This document shows positions 34,112 to 43,876 of a stretch of DNA of 64,000 nucleotides, in pieces. Made by a program: the position numbers and the translations under genes. Each line of letters starts with the position of its first letter. The first letter of the stretch is position 1. Source of the stretch: Pilasporangium apinafurcum (taxonomy: Eukaryota; Oomycota; Peronosporomycetes; Pythiales; Pythiaceae); the NCBI GenBank assembly GCA_001600495.1, contig BCKE01000009.1:612762-676761 (forward strand). The letters run 5' to 3'. Under the pieces are notes generated by a model, which saw nothing but the letters and a program-made list of their open reading frames with translations, was not told the origin of the DNA and made no database searches.

Positions 34112-34579
34112 CACGTTTGTCCTTCTTCCCTTTCTTTTTTGTCAAAGTAAACAAGCAGCAAATGAGGGAAGAAAGGAAGGGAGGAGTGGTATACTCTTGA
34201 TGAGCTGCGTTCTTCCACCACTGGAACATGCACCGAAAACAGCCCAAGCGTTTGGCCAATCGATTGTACTTGCGTAATATACTTTAAATTAGGATAATAA
34301 CACATTATAAAGTTGTGCCACACTATGAAATGCTATCCTTCCACGTTCGTTTCCAAATCGCATCCTGACGTGAAACGCGCCATCCACGTGTTTATAGCCA
34401 ATGGATGATGATTTTCATCCTATTTTTATCCAATTATATATTTTATACATGTTTAAAACAGGTTGAAGATGAGTGTTGTTTACGGGAGCAGGGTCTTTGA
34501 CGCACACGCGCCTCACTCGTTTGTGCGGAGATCCACTTGGGAGCCCGACAGGAAAAGCTGAGGAATTAAAGAGCAAAAG
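34112..34579. other. Divergent promoter region
   Basis: About 470 bases between the metX and ETF-beta starts. It contains CCAAT-like strings (GCCAATCGATTG near 34254-34265, TAGCCAATGG near 34395, and ATCCAATTATAT near 34429) and the start motif listed separately. No gene was seen. Confidence 0.5.
34411..34427 (+). promoter_or_regulatory. Inr/FPR-like start site motif before ETF-beta
   Basis: ATTTTCATCCTATTTTT matches the oomycete initiator (TCATYC) plus flanking T-rich promoter element well. It lies about 155 bases before the start codon. Confidence 0.5.
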
Positions 34580-35335
34580 ATGAAGATTCTGGTACCAGTA
34601 AAGCGTGTAGTGGACTACGCCGTCAAGATCCGCGTGGCCCCCAAGGGTGTGGAGCTCAACAATGTTAAGATGAGCATGAATCCGTTTTGCGAAATCGCTG
34701 TCGAAGAAGCCATCCGCATGAAGGAAAAGAAGATCGCCAAGGAAATTGTAGCGGTCTCCATTGGCCCAAAGCAGAGCCAGGAAACCATCCGCACGGCACT
34801 CGCAATGGGTGCAGACCGTGGCATTCACATTGAGACAGACATGCGTACCGATCAGGAGCTGCAACCACTTGCTGTCGCGAAGCTGTTGAAAGAAATTGTT
34901 GCCAAGGAAAACCCCAACCTGGTGATCTGCGGTAAGCAATCTATTGACGCTGATGCCGCTCAGACTGGTCCTATTCTCGCTGGCCTGCTCGACTGGGCTC
35001 AGGGAACATTTGCGTCGGAGATTGCTGTTGAGGGGGAATCCTTAACTGTTACGCGCGAAACGGACTCTGGTGTGGAAACTCTGAAGCTTGAGTTGCCTGC
35101 CGTTGTCACCGCTGATTTGCGTCTGAACGAACCTCGATACGCGACGCTGCCCAACATCATGAAGGCCAAAAAGAAGAAGATCGACGTGCTTGCTGCTGAT
35201 AGCCTTGGTGTAGACTTGGCACCTCGCATCGACGTTGTGGAAGTGAAGGAACCTGCTACTCGTAAGGCCGGTATCAAGGTCGCCGATGTCGACGAATTGG
35301 TCGACAAGTTGAAGAACGAAGCTGGTGTTGTCTAG
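34580..35335 (+). CDS. ETFB: Electron transfer flavoprotein beta subunit
   Basis: A single exon of 251 residues, matching the usual length of about 250. It starts [19 protein letters not shown]; the nucleotide (AMP) binding core follows ([60 protein letters not shown]). The signature loop [20 protein letters not shown] contains the leucine that docks partner dehydrogenases. With ETF-alpha it carries electrons from mitochondrial acyl-CoA dehydrogenases to ETF-ubiquinone oxidoreductase. There is no cleavable presequence, as is usual for this subunit. Codon choice is more GC-ended than in its neighbours, as expected for a highly expressed gene. Confidence 0.96.
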   Translation: MKILVPVKRVVDYAVKIRVAPKGVELNNVKMSMNPFCEIAVEEAIRMKEKKIAKEIVAVSIGPKQSQETIRTALAMGADRGIHIETDMRTDQELQPLAVAKLLKEIVAKENPNLVICGKQSIDADAAQTGPILAGLLDWAQGTFASEIAVEGESLTVTRETDSGVETLKLELPAVVTADLRLNEPRYATLPNIMKAKKKKIDVLAADSLGVDLAPRIDVVEVKEPATRKAGIKVADVDELVDKLKNEAGVV

Positions 35336-35722
35336 GTCCATACGGCGGTTGCGTAACAACAGCCACATAGAAGCGTACTCTGCCTGGCTACAACCGCTGA
35401 AATACGCGTGGAGCTGTGCAACAAGATGAAAGATGGTCGATGACAACGTAGCATGTGTGAAATGGTAAATCTCATTGATCGAGTTTGTTAACCTTGTAAT
35501 GACAGAGAAACACGAAAAACAGTGAGTGTATGTCTATTTTTGCGTGTGGACACGTCAAGTCTTTAAACGCACTTCCTAATCGTTGTGCGAGTTATTCAAT
35601 CCATTGGGGGCTACTATTCATCCATCCACTACGACGAATATTCTCATTATTCCACATAGATTGCTTTTCGTGGCCGTGTACATCGCCTGCCAACAGGTTC
35701 TCGTATATAAAAGCTCTCCATA

Positions 35723-36168
35723 TTACTCGACGCCATACTTTTGTTTGAGATCCTGTAGTTCCTGCTTCTGTTTCTCGATATCGACTCCTTTCTTGTTCTG
35801 CATGCGATTCGCTTGGTAATATAACACGATTAAATACCGTCCACAGACGTTAAAACCTGAGAGATGGTCCACAGCATTTTTAGCGTCGTAGATATCCTCA
35901 TACACAACGAACGCAGTGCCGCGTGTGTCATTATTGACGCCCAAACGGATCTGTCGGATGGCGCCATACTTGCCGAAGATGTCATACATTTCCTCTGAAG
36001 AAATTTTAAATGGTAGGTTCCGCACGTACAGCACGCGGTTGACCTCTGGTGGTAAGCGAGCCTGCACACGAATAGGCAAATAATGCAGTGCATTAGTTAA
36101 CGAGCAGATCAATAGCTGATTCATCAATGTAAGCAACGTACATTGCCGCGTCTTCCTTGGGTTGCCAT
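35723..36168 (-). CDS. SF3B6: SF3b subunit p14 (branch-site RRM protein)
   Basis: There are two exons. A 27-base first exon (36142-36168, MATQGRRGN) is joined by an 80-base intron to 35723-36061, giving 121 residues. The RRM starts [18 protein letters not shown] (RNP2 LYVRNL) and contains RNP1-like [10 protein letters not shown], with family-specific [15 protein letters not shown] and [17 protein letters not shown]. It matches the human protein in length and order, including the conserved LPPEVNR start. It sits in the U2 snRNP SF3b complex near the branch adenosine during spliceosome assembly. The tiny first exon would be missed by ORF-only annotation; its frame and the known family N-terminus support it. 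Confidence 0.95.
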
Positions 36169-36525
36169 TGACGCCATGCTTGCTATTGGTTTGAGTTTCT
36201 CTTCCTTTTTACGAGACACATCTGCGCACTTAGCTGAACATGAAAGTGTTTCCGTTAAGTACGCATACAAGATTTTCCCCCTCGTTTCAATGACATGTCG
36301 AATACGATGATCCAATCCGATAATTTCAGCCAATCACAGCACACATCGAAAGTGACAAGCATCATTGCGTAATCAGATTGTCGAAACCAACATGCGATAA
36401 AGAATCCATCGGTCATACCACCGCAACTAAAATCCTTTCAAATACATGTGTTCATTTTCCTATTTACAACACAAGCCACAGCAGCAATCTTCATATATTA
36501 CAACTCGTAAGAACATCGCAGCACA
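36169..36525. other. Divergent promoter region
   Basis: About 357 bases between SF3B6 (minus) and pirin copy 3 (plus). It contains a CAGCCAATCACAGC CCAAT box near 36329-36342 and an Inr-like motif at 36450-36465. Confidence 0.5.
36450..36465 (+). promoter_or_regulatory. Inr/FPR-like start site motif before pirin copy 3
   Basis: GTTCATTTTCCTATTT fits the oomycete initiator plus T-rich element, about 75 bases before the ATG at 36526. Confidence 0.5.
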
Positions 36526-37413
36526 ATGACGTTCTCCACACGCCAAATTGCCAAGCAATTCGTCGCAAAACAAAGGCCTGAAGGTGCCGGTGTAATGGTG
36601 CGCCGCTCGATCGGCTCAGCGCAAATGAAGCGACTTGACCCGTTTCTCATGCTGGATGATGTGAGCGCGGCTTTACCTGCCGGTTTTCCTGATCATCCAC
36701 ATCGTGGTTTTGAGACCGTGACATATGTGTTACCATCCTCAAAAGGCCACATGCGGCATGAAGATTTTCTAGGCAATGCAGGTGAATTGCGGCCTGGCGA
36801 TTTACAATGGATGACCCCTGGAAAAGGCATCATGCATGCCGAGATGCCCGCTAGTAAAGTGCCTGCACACGCATTGCAGCTCTGGGTAAATCTCCCAAAA
36901 TCGAAGAAGATCATGGAACCCCGATACCAGGAAATCAAGCGTGAGCAGGTTCCGCATGTGTTCAATGACGATCAGACAGTCGAAGCGATTATCTTTGCCG
37001 GCGAAGTCTTTGGGCAGAAAGGTCCGATCGAAACCGAAGCACCTGTGACATACATCCATTTTATCCTGAAACAAAACGCCACGCTTGAGTATCGTATTCC
37101 TCAGGGCCATAATGCATTTGTGTACACTGTTAGTGGCACTGGCAAGTGCAATGATTCTGACATCTGCACTCACGAAGCGATCATCCTGAAGCGCGAAGGT
37201 GATGGTGTTTCAATCTCAGCGACTAGCGAAGACAATCTCGAGATTATAGTGGTCAGTGGACAGCCACTTGAAGAGCCTGTGTTTCAATACGGTCCATTCG
37301 TGATGACCACTAGCGAAGAGATTGAAGAGACATGGGAGGATTTCGAGTACAGAAAGAACGGTTTTGAGCATGCGAAAGGCTGGCGGTCAAGTATCGGCAG
37401 ACGGTTCACATAA
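36526..37413 (+). CDS. Pirin-like cupin protein (copy 3)
   Basis: A single exon of 295 residues starting MTFSTRQIAKQFVAKQR. The metal ligands are intact (DHPHRGFETV; GKGIMHAEMP), and so is the second cupin (TEAPVTYIHFILKQ; GHNAFVYTVSGTG). It is the most diverged of the six copies here (for example LDDVSAALPAGF against LDEFNVGLPGGF in the others) and has a basic ending (SSIGRRFT). No signal peptide is present. It is arranged as a direct tandem with copy 4. Probable cytosolic or nuclear iron cupin; the substrate or partner is unknown. Confidence 0.92.
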   Translation: MTFSTRQIAKQFVAKQRPEGAGVMVRRSIGSAQMKRLDPFLMLDDVSAALPAGFPDHPHRGFETVTYVLPSSKGHMRHEDFLGNAGELRPGDLQWMTPGKGIMHAEMPASKVPAHALQLWVNLPKSKKIMEPRYQEIKREQVPHVFNDDQTVEAIIFAGEVFGQKGPIETEAPVTYIHFILKQNATLEYRIPQGHNAFVYTVSGTGKCNDSDICTHEAIILKREGDGVSISATSEDNLEIIVVSGQPLEEPVFQYGPFVMTTSEEIEETWEDFEYRKNGFEHAKGWRSSIGRRFT

Positions 37414-37842
37414 TCATTTATTCTAAGCTCCGAAGATCTCATGTAATAGGATCGCATTCATATAATTAAGCCCAAAAGAAAAAAATTGATGAGGGACCAT
37501 CCACAGCTGCACTGCACCAATTTCTGTTCTTTTTCGTTTGTATGTTGCTTTCGCAGATGGCGCATGGCCATTTGAGGCAATGGCTGTACATTGTAAAGGG
37601 CAACAACAACGAAACTCTGGAAGGTTGATGATGGTGACTGCTATTAAGTGGCATTACACACCTACCCCCAATTTGATAGTGAATCCGAGTCATTTAAGCC
37701 CTGCATTTGTTTTGAGATTCAACAGACGTTGAACAATTCCAGCAGTGCTGCGGCCATTCTTGAATTCCCCATACCAAGCAAAGCATTCCAAGCGACGATT
37801 CTACCATCCGCCAGAATCAATAGTCAACCAATTGACACTATA
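37414..37842. other. Intergenic / 5' region of pirin copy 4
   Basis: About 430 bases. The frame of copy 4 is open back to 37648 without an ATG, so this is read as leader sequence. No separate gene was seen. Confidence 0.5.
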
Positions 37843-38727
37843 ATGTTCAAGTCCCGGCAGATCGCACTCAAGTTCGTCACTAAAGCCCAAGGTGAAGGCG
37901 TAGGCGCGACGGTGTATCGATCGATCGGCACACACCGTCTGCGCAATTTGGATCCATTTCTTATGCTTGATGAATTCGACGTCGGTTTGCCAGGAGGCTT
38001 TCCTGATCACCCGCACCGTGGCTTTGAAACTGTCACGTACGTGTTCCCGTGCTCGAAAGGTAAAATGTTACATGAAGATTTCTTGGGCAACAAAGGTGAA
38101 TTGCGGCCAGGTGATCTACAATGGATGACGCCAGGCAAGGGGATTATGCATGCAGAAATGCCGGCTAGCGACGAGAAAGCACACGGGATGCAATTGTGGA
38201 TCAACCTGCCGAAGGCTAGGAAGATCATGGACCCAAAGTACCAGGAAATCAAGCGCGAGACTGTACCTCACGTAAAGGATCCGACTGACAAAGTTGAAGC
38301 GATTGTGTTTGCAGGTGAGGTGTTTGGTACGAAAGGACCAATTGAAACTGAGGCACCGGTGACATACATTCACTTCATCCTGCAGCAAGGCGCATCATTC
38401 GAGTACTCCATCCCTGAAGGTCACAATGCGTTTCTGTATACTATCGCTGGTAAGGGGCAGTGCGTAGGGCATGATATTGAGCCACACGAAGCGGTTGTGC
38501 TGGATCAAGATGGCGACGGTGTACATCTGTCGACAAAAAACGCAGAGGGTCTGGAAGTGATCGTGATGAGCGGTAAACCATTGAATGAACCAGTAGTACA
38601 ATATGGACCGTTTGTGATGACTACAAGCGACGAGATCCGACAAACCCACGAAGACTTTCAACTCGGAAAGAATGGGTTTGAGAACGCACCCGGGTGGCAT
38701 TCAGATATCAGTCGGCGGGCTTGGTAG
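37843..38727 (+). CDS. Pirin-like cupin protein (copy 4)
   Basis: A single exon of 294 residues starting MFKSRQIALKFVTKAQ. The start was chosen at the first ATG, which matches the other copies; the open frame before it lacks an ATG. The metal site is complete (DHPHRGFETVTYVFP; GKGIMHAEMP). Unlike its relatives it has CSKGKMLHEDFLG in place of TSKGHMRHEDFLG. The second cupin (GHNAFLYTIAGKGQC) is intact, and the C-terminus is DISRRAW. It lies 430 bases after copy 3 in the same direction. Role as for the family: an iron cupin, unproven here. Confidence 0.92.
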   Translation: MFKSRQIALKFVTKAQGEGVGATVYRSIGTHRLRNLDPFLMLDEFDVGLPGGFPDHPHRGFETVTYVFPCSKGKMLHEDFLGNKGELRPGDLQWMTPGKGIMHAEMPASDEKAHGMQLWINLPKARKIMDPKYQEIKRETVPHVKDPTDKVEAIVFAGEVFGTKGPIETEAPVTYIHFILQQGASFEYSIPEGHNAFLYTIAGKGQCVGHDIEPHEAVVLDQDGDGVHLSTKNAEGLEVIVMSGKPLNEPVVQYGPFVMTTSDEIRQTHEDFQLGKNGFENAPGWHSDISRRAW

Positions 38728-39354
38728 ATAAGTAAGCGTAGAAAAGAAAACCTCTTAGTAGCAGGGTCGATATACGCTTTTGAGTAATTTTCATTCTTTG
38801 TGGTCTTATTGGATTGCAACTCAATTGACATTTACTAGTAGTACAACATGTTTATCCATTCATGAGCGAATCTGAGAATTCCATTTTAAGTTTTTGATGG
38901 CTACACTTGATAACCAAAAAACTTTTATAATTTGAATGCCTTTTTCTATGTATCTGATAAAAACCACTTCCTTTTGTACCTTGAGCTTTTTCATCAATAC
39001 GTGTCATCTCATTTGCATTCAAAACTAACGCGAATCGCACAATAACTTGTTGCACCATGATAAAAAGCGATTTCAAGCAAGTTATCAAGAGCAATGCTCA
39101 CGTGATCTCACTACAAATTCAAGATGCTACTGACATACAAGATGGAAAGGATTGGAGGAAAGATGATCGAATGTGAGGAACACTATATAACAAAGACTTG
39201 TTCTCAGAGCCCAGATGTCGTAGATGTCTGCTCTGTGGTTGTGTATTCTTAAGCAGCTTTTGCTAATGAAGTCGAACCCAAACAACAAAGCAGAAAATCC
39301 TCTCCGAATTACTCGTACTTTGGTATCAATTGGTAACACATATGATCTCTTTAG

Positions 39355-39560
39355 GTGGAGGTGTAACTTTCTCTTCTGGCGTTTGCCAGAATATGGACTA
39401 AATCGAGTGAACATGTGTGAGAGATTATTAGCCTCCCCCGCTGCCCATGGATACTCTTTCTACACTTTATTCTGCTCGTCGTAATTCGAGTGGTCTTGAA
39501 AGTTGATGTAGGAGACACATGGCGAGTGTAAGAATGTTCTTCGATCCCAAGGAATATTCT
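39355..39560 (+). pseudogene. Decayed coding fragment, plus-strand member of an inverted pair
   Basis: The plus strand encodes pieces WRLPEYGLNRVN, PMDTLSTLYSARRNSSGLES and RRHMASVRMFFD that match, in order, pieces in the minus-strand fragment at 40040-40250. The pieces do not lie in one frame. The family is unknown. Protein similarity that has outlived the DNA similarity suggests both came from a once-coding gene. Confidence 0.45.
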
Positions 39561-40008
39561 CGCAGTTAATTGCTGTACAAGTGCAAGGGTGCATTGACAA
39601 AGCAAATGCTCATTTAGCAGACATTTACGCGCACATGCAGAGGACAAAAGATATCAACGACAGCAAGAATGACAACGAACTAGAATCTAGCAAAGGGGGA
39701 CTATCCGAGTCGGGTAGCAACTAATTGCACTCAGACTGCATATTAACAATAAAATTCGCACACATATATGATTTCTCGTGGTGATTTATGGTTGACAGAG
39801 AACTACAAACTATCATGTGTGTATGCGTTTTAGACTTGCCAGATCTTCTAGATTTCAGTGAGATATGATAAATAGCCAAGTAAAAAAGACTCATGGATGG
39901 TGTCGTGCAGCGTAAATACATTTGCCCATTCCATTATAGTTCACCAGTTGCTTCACAAAAACAAATTGTGCGTCGAGCACACACCAACTCGGTGAACCAG
40001 GGCTCCTA

Positions 40009-40293
40009 CTAGGTTCTTCGCTGCAACAACAGCGAGTGTAGAATCACGTGAGAGCGAGATGTGAATGCGTCAAAGAATATTCTTACGCTTACTATGTGTC
40101 TCCCACGTGAATTTCCAAGACTATTCGAGTCACAACGAGGAGGACAGAATGTCGGAAGAGTATCCATGGACAGCAGGGAGTCTACCGACTTTTCAAATAC
40201 GTCCACACAGTTTAGTCCACATGCTGGCAACCCCCAATAAAACCCATCTTCAACATGGATTTTTATTATCATCTGATAAAATCCATTTTTCAT
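40009..40293 (-). pseudogene. Coding-like fragment, minus-strand member of an inverted pair
   Basis: An open frame of 94 residues starting MKNGFYQMIIKIHVEDGFYW. It contains WGLPACGLNCVDVF, MDTLPTFCPPRCDSNSLGNS and GRHIVSVRIFFD, matching the plus-strand fragment at 39355-39560. No known domain. It could be a small real gene or a truncated relic; the similarity to an obviously decayed partner favours relic. Confidence 0.4.
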
Positions 40294-40382
40294 TTTTTAT
40301 TATTGGTGTGAATGGGTAATTCTTCAGTTCTAAAATAGTGGCCGGTGAGTTGAGCAAGCACGACGAAAGCACAGCAATCAGC

Positions 40383-41345
40383 ATGAGCTGCTTCTACTAT
40401 GGCGTCACCAGCGGACGCAAGCCAGGTGTGTACACGGACTGGAGGGCCGCTAAAGACCAAGTGAGAGGGTGGTCGGGGGGCAAAATGAAGAAATTCGAGA
40501 CGTATCGTGAAGCAGAAGACTTTGTCTACCAGTTTGCGTGTTACGATTCTGAGCCAGATTCAGAGCCAATGTATGCATTGGAGGAGAACGTGGCTCCTCG
40601 ATCAGAGCCAGAGTGTTATTACTATGGCGTTGCGCGCGGACGTTCACCGGGTGTGTACATCAACTGGATGACTGCAATAAAGCAAGTGCATGGGTTTTCG
40701 GGGGGAAAGATGAAGAAATTCGAGACGGAAGAAGAGGCGGAAGATTTTGTCGACCAGTTCATGGATGGATATTTCTATACGGACAATTCTGAGCCTGACA
40801 GTGAAGCTGATTCGGATCCAGGGTCGGAAGGAGCGGATTCAGACGGAGATCCTGACCCCAAGAACCCAAATACATTGGTAGCATTTTGTGACGGTAGCGC
40901 TCTTCGTAATGGGCAGCCAGATTGCCAAGCAGCGTTTGCGTGTATTTTCCCGCATTGTCGGAGTTGGGATGTAGTTGAGCCGGTGCGTAGTCGTCGCATT
41001 CGGCCTACGAACAATCGTGCCGAGTACCTTGCGGCACTGATGGCCATACGACGCGCGAATCACGAAGATCCAAACAAATACGAGGTACTCTATATTTACT
41101 CGGACAGTATGCTACTCATTCAGTCCATGACCAAGTGGATTTACGGGTGGGAACGCAACGGATGGTGCAAGGCTGATGGGTCAGAGTTGATGAACCGCGA
41201 TTTGCTGCAGAGTATACAGTATGAACAGGGCAATCGACGCATTATTTGGGAGCATGTACCAGCACATTCTGGGCGTAGTGACTGGTTTTCATATTGGAAT
41301 AACATTGCGGACCGAGAAGCATGGTGTGCTGCGCGAAATATGTGA
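40383..41345 (+). CDS. RNase H1 paralogue with two hybrid-binding domains
   Basis: A single exon of 320 residues from the first ATG (MSCFYYGVTSGRKPGVYTDW); the open frame before it has no ATG. HBD modules lie at about 4-50 and 79-125, each ending SGGKMKKFET. An acidic Ser/Asp/Pro linker follows (NSEPDSEADSDPGSEGADSD). The RNase H domain at about 160-320 keeps all four catalytic acids: D170 in AFCDGSA, E214 in NNRAEYLAAL, D241 in IYSDSMLL and D310 in WNNIADREAW. H295 in PAHSGR is the loop histidine. Compared with the copy at 17551-18804, the HBDs are closer together and the linker is acidic rather than basic, so hybrid binding or location may differ. Both copies border pirin genes. Confidence 0.88.
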   Translation: MSCFYYGVTSGRKPGVYTDWRAAKDQVRGWSGGKMKKFETYREAEDFVYQFACYDSEPDSEPMYALEENVAPRSEPECYYYGVARGRSPGVYINWMTAIKQVHGFSGGKMKKFETEEEAEDFVDQFMDGYFYTDNSEPDSEADSDPGSEGADSDGDPDPKNPNTLVAFCDGSALRNGQPDCQAAFACIFPHCRSWDVVEPVRSRRIRPTNNRAEYLAALMAIRRANHEDPNKYEVLYIYSDSMLLIQSMTKWIYGWERNGWCKADGSELMNRDLLQSIQYEQGNRRIIWEHVPAHSGRSDWFSYWNNIADREAWCAARNM

Positions 41346-41937
41346 TGGCTGTCAGACGTCCAACACAGCCATTTTCTTGTATGTGAAGTTGAATGGAAGC
41401 AACTCCAAGTGATTACTCTCGCTATTGCACCTAAGTCGAGAACAATGATGGAGAATCGATGATATGGATACCTGTGCTCTTCTCGTGTGAATATTTACAT
41501 TCGTGAGTATCGATATATGTGCACATGAAGCAACGCTTTCAGATAGATAACCACTACTGATGCAATGTTTCTACATCAACTGGTTGATGCATTATCTTTC
41601 AGTTAGCTATGTTTCTGTGATTGATGAATCTGTAACATTATTGAGAATAACGGACATACTCATCACAATGCCAAACTATGCTATTGAAGAAAGTGAAGAT
41701 GGTCATTTTAGATGTATTAAGCAACTCACCAACAATTGATCTTGACTGCAATCATGTGTCATCTTCGTATGCAGTATATTCAAGTGTATCGTATCGACGT
41801 CTTGCAAAACAGAACTACACCACGGGTTATTAATGACTGCGTCAATATTCAGTGATATCTATATTTTATGAATTTACACATGACAGTTGCAAAAGTATAT
41901 GATGATATGCAGAAGTGAAGACACGCTATTAATCAAA
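41346..41937. other. Intergenic, no supported gene
   Basis: About 590 bases, AT-rich, between the RNase H1 stop and the pirin copy 5 stop (convergent). Nothing was recognised. Confidence 0.5.
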
Positions 41938-42897
41938 CTAGTAGCGATTGCCGATATCCGACGACCAGAACGGCGCATTCTCAAATCCGTTCTTGCCACC
42001 TTGAAAGTCGCGAATGGTCTGATGAATCTCCGACGACGTTGTCATCACGAATGGACCATACTGCACTACTGGCTCATCAATTGGCTGGCCGCTGATAACG
42101 ATAAACTCCAATCCTTCACCTTCGTCTGCTGTGTGAATGTGGACGCCATCGCCCTCTTTCTCCAATACGATTGCCTGGTGAGATGTAATGGCTTCACCCG
42201 CACACTCGCCTGATCCCGTCAATGTGTAGACGAAGGCATTATGACCTTTCGGGATCTTGTAGTCGAGACTGGCACCGGGCTTGAGCAAAAAGTGGATGTA
42301 CGTCACCGGTGCTTCAGTTTCAATGGGCCCTTTCACGCCAAACACCTCTCCGGCAAACACGATTGCTTCCACGCTACCCGATTTGTCGAACGCATGTGGT
42401 ACAGTCTCACGTTTGATCTCTTGATACCGCGGCTCCATGATCTTCTTCGACTTCGGAAGATTAACCCACAATTGTAATCCGTGCGCCTTCTCTTCACTCG
42501 CTGGCATCTCGGCGTGTAAAATACCTTTACCGGGAGTCATCCACTGCAGATCACCGGGACGTAACTCACCTTTGTTGCCCAAAAAATCTTCATGCCGCAT
42601 GTGGCCTTTCGATGTCGGCAACATGTACGTCACAGTCTCAAAGCCTCGGTGTGGGTGGTCGGGAAAACCGCCAGGCAGGCCGACATCGAACTCGTCGAGC
42701 ATGAGAAATGGGTCCAAGTTGCGGAGTTGTGGTGTGCCGAGCGATCTTCGGACAGAGGCACCGACGCCTTCACTTTGTGCCCGTGTAACGAACTTGAAGG
42801 CAATGTCTCGAGACTGGAAGGTCGCCATTGTTGTAAGCTGTTGTTGTTGTTGTTGTTTGTTGGTGGTAGATTGGATAATGAACTGAGGTGATGACAT
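41938..42897 (-). CDS. Pirin-like cupin protein (copy 5, left arm of inverted repeat)
   Basis: A single exon of 319 residues. It starts MSSPQFIIQSTTNK, then a run of six Gln encoded by a CAA repeat, then MATFQSRDIAFKF, where the other copies begin; either Met could be used. The metal-site residues (DHPHRG; GILHAEMP) and the second cupin (GHNAFVYTLTGSGEC) are intact. The protein is identical to copy 6, and the DNA is identical from inside the last codons through the start and on into the 5' region. Head-to-head with copy 6. Both genes appear functional. Confidence 0.92.
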   Translation of the reverse strand: MSSPQFIIQSTTNKQQQQQQLTTMATFQSRDIAFKFVTRAQSEGVGASVRRSLGTPQLRNLDPFLMLDEFDVGLPGGFPDHPHRGFETVTYMLPTSKGHMRHEDFLGNKGELRPGDLQWMTPGKGILHAEMPASEEKAHGLQLWVNLPKSKKIMEPRYQEIKRETVPHAFDKSGSVEAIVFAGEVFGVKGPIETEAPVTYIHFLLKPGASLDYKIPKGHNAFVYTLTGSGECAGEAITSHQAIVLEKEGDGVHIHTADEGEGLEFIVISGQPIDEPVVQYGPFVMTTSSEIHQTIRDFQGGKNGFENAPFWSSDIGNRY

Positions 42898-43186
42898 TTA
42901 CTTGAAGCAGACTAAGGATCGTGCAGTGTGTGAGATGTCTTTAGACAGACTGTTGACTTCGTACATCAGTCGAGTTTCTCATATCCGTCGGTAGTGGATT
43001 TTTTGTTAACGCATCGGCAGTAAATTGGGTTTTGTCACGCTTTTTCTAGTTTTTGATTGGTTAAAAATCCATGATTTCAGTATCATTATGAAACTGAGAC
43101 GAGTGCGGTTAGGGATAAACAGACATGGATACATTTCAGGATTTGGATCATTACAACACAAAGCCAAAGTCCACTTCTGCTTGTGT
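41945..43186 (+). repeat. Left arm of a 1.24-kb near-perfect inverted repeat
   Basis: Mirror-identical to 43588-44829 with the centre near 43387. It contains nearly all of pirin copy 5 plus about 290 bases of its 5' region. Identity stops at the outer end inside the last two codons (CGC TAC TAG here, CGG TAT TAG in the other arm, same amino acids). At the inner end it stops after CTTCTGCTTGTGT. Confidence 0.9.
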
Positions 43187-43876
43187 TTTTCGATATCTGA
43201 TCATATCAGAACCAAGATGCTATTGACTAATTATATGATATATGCACATGCTAGAAGCAATGACCATATACTCGTCGATGAACAGTAATAATACGAATAC
43301 GTATACAGAACACGTAGCACATGCTGCACGTCGTTTACACAATATGGCATCGACAAAGCCAGTAAAAGTAAACAAAACCACTGTAATACATTGTATCTGT
43401 GAGCCTATGGTAGGTGCTTATCGAGCGCAATCGAATCATGCTATACATTTGGATTCATATGCAATATATTCTCCTTGCTGAAACCATAACGAGAGATTTA
43501 TGCAGTTTATGTTTCATGTTCATGGTTGAGCTTGTGTGGGTCTCACACTTTCAATGGAGACAATATTCGAGATACGCATATAAGTACACACAAGCAGAAG
43601 TGGACTTTGGCTTTGTGTTGTAATGATCCAAATCCTGAAATGTATCCATGTCTGTTTATCCCTAACCGCACTCGTCTCAGTTTCATAATGATACTGAAAT
43701 CATGGATTTTTAACCAATCAAAAACTAGAAAAAGCGTGACAAAACCCAATTTACTGCCGATGCGTTAACAAAAAATCCACTACCGACGGATATGAGAAAC
43801 TCGACTGATGTACGAAGTCAACAGTCTGTCTAAAGACATCTCACACACTGCACGATCCTTAGTCTGCTTCAAGTAA
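42898..43876. other. Head-to-head promoter region with unique centre
   Basis: The outer parts belong to the inverted repeat. The unpaired spacer 43187-43587 (401 bases) has no convincing gene. Apparent frames starting MGFVTLFLVFDWLKIHDF on each side are the same arm sequence read twice. A TTTTTGATTGGTTAAAA CCAAT box near 43051-43067 is present in both arms. Confidence 0.6.

Larger units (their letters stand above)
38728..40382. other. Intergenic with decayed inverted coding fragments
   Basis: About 1.65 kb. Two related, diverged pieces face each other here (see the two repeat entries). A plus-strand frame ending at the TAA near 39723 (CIDKANAHLADIYAHMQRTK) is protein-like but starts nowhere clear. 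The rest is AT-rich. Confidence 0.5.

Noticed and set aside
37648-37842. In-frame 65-codon extension of pirin copy 4
   Set aside because: The extension has no ATG and does not resemble a targeting signal. Other copies start at the equivalent of 37843.
43025-43768. Two similar small ORFs (MGFVTLFLVFDW...) facing each other
   Set aside because: They are the same inverted-repeat arm read twice in the promoter region. There is no family, and the frames run differently into the unique spacer.
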